From Salinigranum salinum (GTDB lineage: Archaea > Halobacteriota > Halobacteria > Halobacteriales > Haloferacaceae): a stretch of 64,000 bases of DNA. Made by a program: the position numbers and the translations under genes. Below the pieces are notes generated by a model. The model was not told where the DNA came from, did no database searches, and worked only from the letters and a program-made list of their open reading frames with translations. This document shows positions 60,182-64,000 of the stretch, piece after piece (position 1 is the first letter of the stretch; each line of letters opens with the position of its first letter). The stretch is from NCBI RefSeq assembly GCF_009176545.1, contig NZ_VTOJ01000002.1:248001-312000 (forward strand). The letters are read 5' to 3'.

Positions 60182-61414
60182 TCACCCGTCCGTCCGCCGC
60201 CGAGCGGCGGCCGCCAGAACGACGACCGCGGCGAGCGCGGCCACGACCCCGAAGCCCGGCAGCCCCTCCGACGTCGACCCGTCGGCTCCCGACGCGCTGT
60301 CGTTCACGGAGCCGTTCCCGGTCGCCGAGGCGTTCGCCGTCTCGTTCGCGGTCGTGTTCGTCGTCGCGTTCGTTTCCGACCCCCCGAGCACAGACGTCGC
60401 GTCGTCGAGCCCGTCCGTGGCGTTCGCCAGGGCGGCCCCGGTCACGTTGTCGACGGTTTCGCCCGCGTCCGGCGTTCCAGCCGCCTCCGCCGCCTCGGCG
60501 TCGCCGTCCGGTATCGGCGTCTCCGCCGGTGTCGTCGCGGCGGTGGCGTCCTCGTCGTCGACGACCACCAGAGGTGCTGACGCGGTCGAGGCCAGGTCGT
60601 CGACGTACAGCGTGTACGTCCCCGGGTCCAGCGTCGAGGTGTCGAGTTCCGTCGACCAGCGTCCCGCCGAGGCGTCGACGGTGGCAGTCGTGCCGGTCAC
60701 GACGCGTCCGTCGGCATCGAGGACGTCGACGGTGACCGACCGGCCGTCACCGCGGTTGGAGGTGCCCGACACCTCCACGCCGTTCTCGCGTGGGACCGTC
60801 CCGTTCTCGCCGATCGGATCGATCGCGAGCGACGGCGTCTCTCCCCGGAGCGTCAGCTCGACGACCTCGTCCCCGCTGTAGGCGTGTTTGACCGTGTCGA
60901 CCGCCTGGTCTCGCGTCATCCTCGAGGGGAGCGAGTCACGGTCGAGCGTCTCCGTCGTCTCGAAGCTCCCGTCGGCTCGCGGGCTGACGACGAGCAGGCT
61001 GTAGCTCCCCCGCCGCGAGAACGCCGCGTACGTGACGGCGAACGTCTCGTCGGCGACCGACGCCGTCTCCATCGCCTCCGTCCGACCGGCCTCGTCGAGG
61101 AACGTCCCGCGCGGTCCGACGAGGTAGAGCCGAACCGCGGACACCGAGCCGTCGGTGCTCCCGGACACCTCGATCGAGTCGCCCACGGAGGCGGCGACCG
61201 TCGCCGGCGTCGCCGTCGCGTTCAGCGAGTCGCCGACGACGCGTGTCGTGTCGCCACTCACGCCGTCGGGCCGGTCGCCGACCGCCAGTGCTGCGGTCCC
61301 CACGTCCGGGACGACCGCGACGAGCGCGAGCGCGACGAGCACCGTGAGTACGAGCGTCGTGGTCGTGTGAGCGGTCTCGCGGGCGGCCGTTCGGTGTCGT
61401 CTCGTGCGTCGCAT
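60182..61414 (-). CDS. secreted protein with PGF-CTERM sorting signal
   Basis: A 410-residue protein. An N-terminal signal (TTTLVLTVLVALALVAVVPDVGTA) is followed by two beta domains (VGDSIEVSGSTDGSVSAVRLYLVGP, and VEVSGTSNRGDGRSVTVDVLDADG), an Asn/Thr/Ala-rich stalk with many N-glycosylation sites, and a C-terminal LPGFGVVAALAAVVVLAAAARRR. This is the PGF-CTERM signal cut by archaeosortase A and linked to lipid. It is a cell-surface protein of unknown role, resembling haloarchaeal S-layer-associated glycoproteins. The start MRRTRRHRT has the usual basic leader. Confidence 0.85.
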   Translation of the reverse strand: MRRTRRHRTAARETAHTTTTLVLTVLVALALVAVVPDVGTAALAVGDRPDGVSGDTTRVVGDSLNATATPATVAASVGDSIEVSGSTDGSVSAVRLYLVGPRGTFLDEAGRTEAMETASVADETFAVTYAAFSRRGSYSLLVVSPRADGSFETTETLDRDSLPSRMTRDQAVDTVKHAYSGDEVVELTLRGETPSLAIDPIGENGTVPRENGVEVSGTSNRGDGRSVTVDVLDADGRVVTGTTATVDASAGRWSTELDTSTLDPGTYTLYVDDLASTASAPLVVVDDEDATAATTPAETPIPDGDAEAAEAAGTPDAGETVDNVTGAALANATDGLDDATSVLGGSETNATTNTTANETANASATGNGSVNDSASGADGSTSEGLPGFGVVAALAAVVVLAAAARRRTDG

Positions 61415-61559
61415 CTGTCTCCACGGGTGCCGACGAGAGCGAACGACGCCGTCGTCGGCTGTCGACCGATCCGTCCGTGGAGGGACACATCACTCTTTGG
61501 TTCGCAACCCCGGAGTTGATACTCGGGCGATCGTGAGTCGACAATCGCGCCAGAACGAC

Positions 61560-62255
61560 TCAGCGGCGGTCGCGCCACCCGGTTTCGCGCGTGAGCCGAG
61601 CGAACGCCTCCCGCTCGGCCCGTCCCCCGCAGGTCTCGACCGTCTCGGCGAAGTACGCGAGACGGTCGAGGAGATCGGTTTCGTCGTAGCCGTCGACGTC
61701 GAGGCGCGAGGCGGCGACGGTGGCGTCGACGACGGCGTAGAACGCCCGGTTGATCGTGAACGGCCGGCGACGGCGGACCGCCCCGTCGACGGGACGGAGC
61801 CGCCACCGCTCCCGGCGGGTGTCGCCTGCCGTGTCCGCGTCGACCCGTTCGGCCGTGACGCGGACCCACGCGTCGGCGCTGTCGAGCACCGGCTCCGGCT
61901 CCTCGCGGATCGTGAGCGCCGCGTCGACGAACGTCCGGGGGTCGGTGACGAACTGGACGACGCCGCCGCCCCGCTGGTGAAAGTTCCGGCGGGTCCGGGT
62001 GTTCCCCCACGTCACGGCGTCGACGGTCGCCGCCGAGCCGGGCGACAGGCCACCGTCGGACGCGTGGAGGCCGAGCGCGGCGACGTTCCACAGGTCGTTC
62101 GGACCGAGCGTCGTCACGACGGACTCGGTGACACCGTCCAGCGCGACCGGCCACGACGACTCGTATCGCTCGACGGCACCAGCGTCCGTGGCCACCTCCG
62201 CGGCCGCGTCGGAGTCAGCGTCGCCCGCCTTGGACCCGTTCGACCGGCCACTCAC
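61560..62255 (-). CDS. DUF447 family (FMN-binding split-barrel-like) protein
   Basis: A 231-residue DUF447 protein. The core reads WPVALDGVTESVVTTLGPNDLWNVAALGLHA, WGNTRTRRNFHQRGGGVVQFVTDP and RPFTINRAFYAVVDATVAASRL, a flavin split-barrel pattern; an archaeal member was solved with FMN, as I recall. The role is unknown. The GTG at 62255 overlaps the CitG-like stop codon by 4 bases, so the two are translationally coupled, an arrangement also seen in methanogens. That suggests a shared cofactor pathway. Confidence 0.8.
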   Translation of the reverse strand: MSGRSNGSKAGDADSDAAAEVATDAGAVERYESSWPVALDGVTESVVTTLGPNDLWNVAALGLHASDGGLSPGSAATVDAVTWGNTRTRRNFHQRGGGVVQFVTDPRTFVDAALTIREEPEPVLDSADAWVRVTAERVDADTAGDTRRERWRLRPVDGAVRRRRPFTINRAFYAVVDATVAASRLDVDGYDETDLLDRLAYFAETVETCGGRAEREAFARLTRETGWRDRR

Positions 62256-63085
62256 ACCTGCCACCCCCGTTCGAGCGCGACGAACAGCGCCGCGGCAGTG
62301 AGGTCGGCGGTCGTCCCCGGGTTGATCTCGGCGTCGACGAACTCCTCGGCGAGCGCGGCCGCCCTGTCGAGGTCGTCGCCGACCGCCGCGGCGCGCTCTT
62401 GCACCTCGCGGGCGACGTCCGGACCGTGCTGAGTGGCGACGAGCGTGTCGGGTTCCTCGACGAGGAGCCGGAGGAACGCCCGGGCGGCGCGTTCGGTCGC
62501 CGTCCCCTCGTCCGCGAGCACCTCCTCGGCGGCGGCGAACGACCGCGGGAACCCCTCGACCCACTCCCGGGCGTTACCGTCGTGCGGGGCGGACAGTTCC
62601 ATGACCTCCCAGAGAGTCAGCCCGCGCTCGCGGATCTCCATGGCGGCGTCGGCACCGCGACGGACGTCCGGGAGGTCGAGGTCGGCCGGCGGATCGTCGA
62701 CGGCGACGGGAACGTGCTCGAACGCCCGGTAGAAGTCGCAGGCGTCGGCGACGGTCGTCTCGCGACAGACCGCCTGCACGCCGGTCGGGGAGAGCCGGTT
62801 GCTCGCGGCTGCCTGCACCAGCGGGACGAGGTTCAACAGACAGCCGAACTGGGTGTTGCCGCCCCGCTGGTGGCTCATCCCCTCGACGCACTCCTCGAAC
62901 GCGGATCCGATGGCAGCGTCCGCCTCGGCGGCTCGCAGACCGTCTCCCGCGCCGACGCTCCCCGCGAGGAAGTGTTCGAACCGGAGGTCGTCGTACTCGC
63001 GGTGCCGGTCGACGTTTCCCGGCTTGGGCGTCCCCGCTACCTCGAGGAGCAGCGCCAGCTGGGCGTTGTCTGCCGGAGTTCGCAT
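62252..63085 (-). CDS. CitG/MdcB-like triphosphoribosyl-dephospho-CoA synthase family protein
   Basis: A 277-residue all-helical protein. The conserved parts are LEVAGTPKPGNVDRHREYDDLRFEHFLAGS, MSHQRGGNTQFGCLLNLVPLV and VDAEINPGTTADLTAAALFV, the family's substrate-binding blocks. True CitG makes the citrate lyase prosthetic group, but no citrate lyase is present, so an alternative cofactor role is likelier. It overlaps the DUF447 gene by 4 bases. It is divergent from the binding-protein gene at 63261. Confidence 0.83.
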   Translation of the reverse strand: MRTPADNAQLALLLEVAGTPKPGNVDRHREYDDLRFEHFLAGSVGAGDGLRAAEADAAIGSAFEECVEGMSHQRGGNTQFGCLLNLVPLVQAAASNRLSPTGVQAVCRETTVADACDFYRAFEHVPVAVDDPPADLDLPDVRRGADAAMEIRERGLTLWEVMELSAPHDGNAREWVEGFPRSFAAAEEVLADEGTATERAARAFLRLLVEEPDTLVATQHGPDVAREVQERAAAVGDDLDRAAALAEEFVDAEINPGTTADLTAAALFVALERGWQV

Positions 63086-63227
63086 CGGCGAGGGTAACGC
63101 GGCGGCACGTAAATGCTCTGCGCGTCCGCGGGGTCCTCGCGTGTCGATTCCCGCGGAGCCACGGACGACCGGGTTCGAGGACGAGGACCGGACGACCGGG
63201 CCACGTCCGGGCCCGGGGACTTCTACA

Positions 63228-63236
63228 ACACTTAAC
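63228..63236 (+). promoter_or_regulatory. TATA-like box of the binding-protein gene
   Basis: AACACTTAA lies about 25-33 bases before the ATG at 63261, fitting a leaderless start. Confidence 0.4.
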
Positions 63237-63260
63237 TGGGTCTACTCGTCACTGAGTGGC

Positions 63261-64000
63261 ATGCAGGGCAATCACGAACGGAGGCGGTCGACGAGACGGA
63301 CGGTTCTCAGAGGGCTCGGTGCGGCCGGGCTGGCCGGTCTCGCCGGCTGTGCCGGTGGTAACGGCGGTGGCGACGGCGAGGGAGGGGGCGGCGACGGCGG
63401 CGACGGCGGCGGCGGAAGCGGCGACAGTGGCGACGGTGACGGTGGTGGCGACACCGGGACCGCGACGTCGATGTCGAGCGAGACGATGTCGTTCACCGTG
63501 GGCGTGACAACGTCGCTCTCGGGGCCGTTCGCGGTGTTCGGCCAGGCGGAGCTGGCGGGCGCGGAACTCGCCAAGGAGGATCTGGAGTCCGAACTCGACG
63601 TCTCCATCGAGATCGTGCAGGGCGATACGGAGGTCAACCCGAGCACGGGTCTCGACCGGATGAAGCGGCTCGTCACCGAGGACGGCATCGACTTCGGGAT
63701 GGGCGGCGTCTCGTCGGCGGTCGCGCTCAGCATCGGCTCGTGGGCGTCGCAGAACGGGGTGGTGTACATGCCGACGGGTGCCCACTCGGACGCGATCACG
63801 GGCGGCCAGTGTGCGGAGTACATGTTCCGTCCGACGTGTTCGAACTCGATGCTGGCGAACGCCATCGGCGCGGAGATGACCGAGGCGGCCGACTCGTGGT
63901 ACCTGATGTACTCCGACTACACCTGGGGACAGACCGCACAGGAGGCCGTCACGGGCATCCTCGAGGACGCGGGCAACACGGTCGTCGGCCGGAGCGCGGT
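63261..64000 (+). CDS. ABC transporter substrate-binding lipoprotein (LivJ-like), N-terminal part
   Basis: The gene runs off the right edge; 246 residues are visible. The N-terminus has a Tat motif (STRRTVLRGLG) and a lipobox LAGC, then a Gly/Asp/Ser linker to about residue 75. The mature part begins SFTVGVTTSLSGPFAVFGQAELAGAELAKEDL, the type I periplasmic-binding fold of branched-chain amino-acid/amide/urea receptors. YMFRPTCSNSMLANAIGAEM and YLMYSDYTWGQTA are typical. Permease genes would lie beyond the window, so the ligand is unassigned. Confidence 0.88.
   Translation, partial: MQGNHERRRSTRRTVLRGLGAAGLAGLAGCAGGNGGGDGEGGGGDGGDGGGGSGDSGDGDGGGDTGTATSMSSETMSFTVGVTTSLSGPFAVFGQAELAGAELAKEDLESELDVSIEIVQGDTEVNPSTGLDRMKRLVTEDGIDFGMGGVSSAVALSIGSWASQNGVVYMPTGAHSDAITGGQCAEYMFRPTCSNSMLANAIGAEMTEAADSWYLMYSDYTWGQTAQEAVTGILEDAGNTVVGRSA

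Overview
The window is chromosomal DNA from a halophilic archaeon (class Halobacteria). The reasons are its high GC with G/C-ending codons, strongly acidic proteins (for example the stalk proteins at 376-1780), archaeal information-processing genes (uL10/P0, eL21, Rpb4, PriS, GINS, Cdc48, RtcB, eS17), twin-arginine lipoprotein signals, a PGF-type C-terminal sorting signal, and short AT-rich TATA-like boxes placed just ahead of start codons, as expected for leaderless transcripts. The gene order from 1 to about 11 kb resembles what I remember from Haloferax-type genomes; I cannot fix the genus from sequence alone.

Layout. 1-8.8 kb is a translation and transcription block: the L1-L10-L12 stalk operon, a TctA-like permease, a small double zinc finger next to EF-1 beta, L21e-Rpb4, then DUF655-RsmA-MscS-HemK2-type methyltransferase. 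8.85-10.9 kb holds a two-gene methionine synthase in which only the second gene keeps the zinc site. 11-17.5 kb has small zinc-finger and acidic proteins, an Lrp/RCK regulator facing an amino-acid permease fused to UspA domains, a dUTPase/dCTP deaminase-like gene, a scrambled EF-1A remnant and two tandem SnoaL-like genes. 18-22.8 kb is a complete sugar-type ABC importer operon with an inverted repeat upstream of its TATA box. 23-30.3 kb carries PriS-GINS, a peroxiredoxin, DUF3891, a lipoprotein, and Cdc48 behind a small chaperone-like gene. 30.4-38 kb has a hydrolase, a pilin-like protein, an eIF2B-like protein, an orphan DUF4157 (eCIS core) protein with two HExxH motifs, an oxidoreductase/isomerase pair, a GNAT enzyme and a DUF502 membrane protein. 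38.3-41.5 kb is archease-DoxX-RtcB. 41.8-48.8 kb has metabolic enzymes, a repeat-tailed surface protein, an AlaX editing protein and MBF1, followed by tRNA-Leu(GAG). 49.4-56.8 kb has membrane proteins, a membrane J-protein, an HTH regulator, an EamA transporter and a 1015-residue KAP NTPase with TPR repeats. 56.9-64 kb has PccB-PccX, GDPD, eS17, a PGF-CTERM protein, CitG-DUF447 and the start of a Tat lipoprotein receptor.

How the genes work together. Most of the window is housekeeping. The best candidates for less-described biology are: the orphan DUF4157/double-HExxH protein (33.1-34.4 kb), which may carry a frameshift; the KAP-TPR protein (53.4-56.4 kb), a plausible stand-alone defence or membrane NTPase; the run of unusual A/T-ending codons in rtcB exactly at a known intein insertion point; the EF-1A remnant; and three well-formed inverted repeats at the metE, sugar-ABC and cdc48 promoters. 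I saw no CRISPR array, no IS element, no rRNA and no replication origin.
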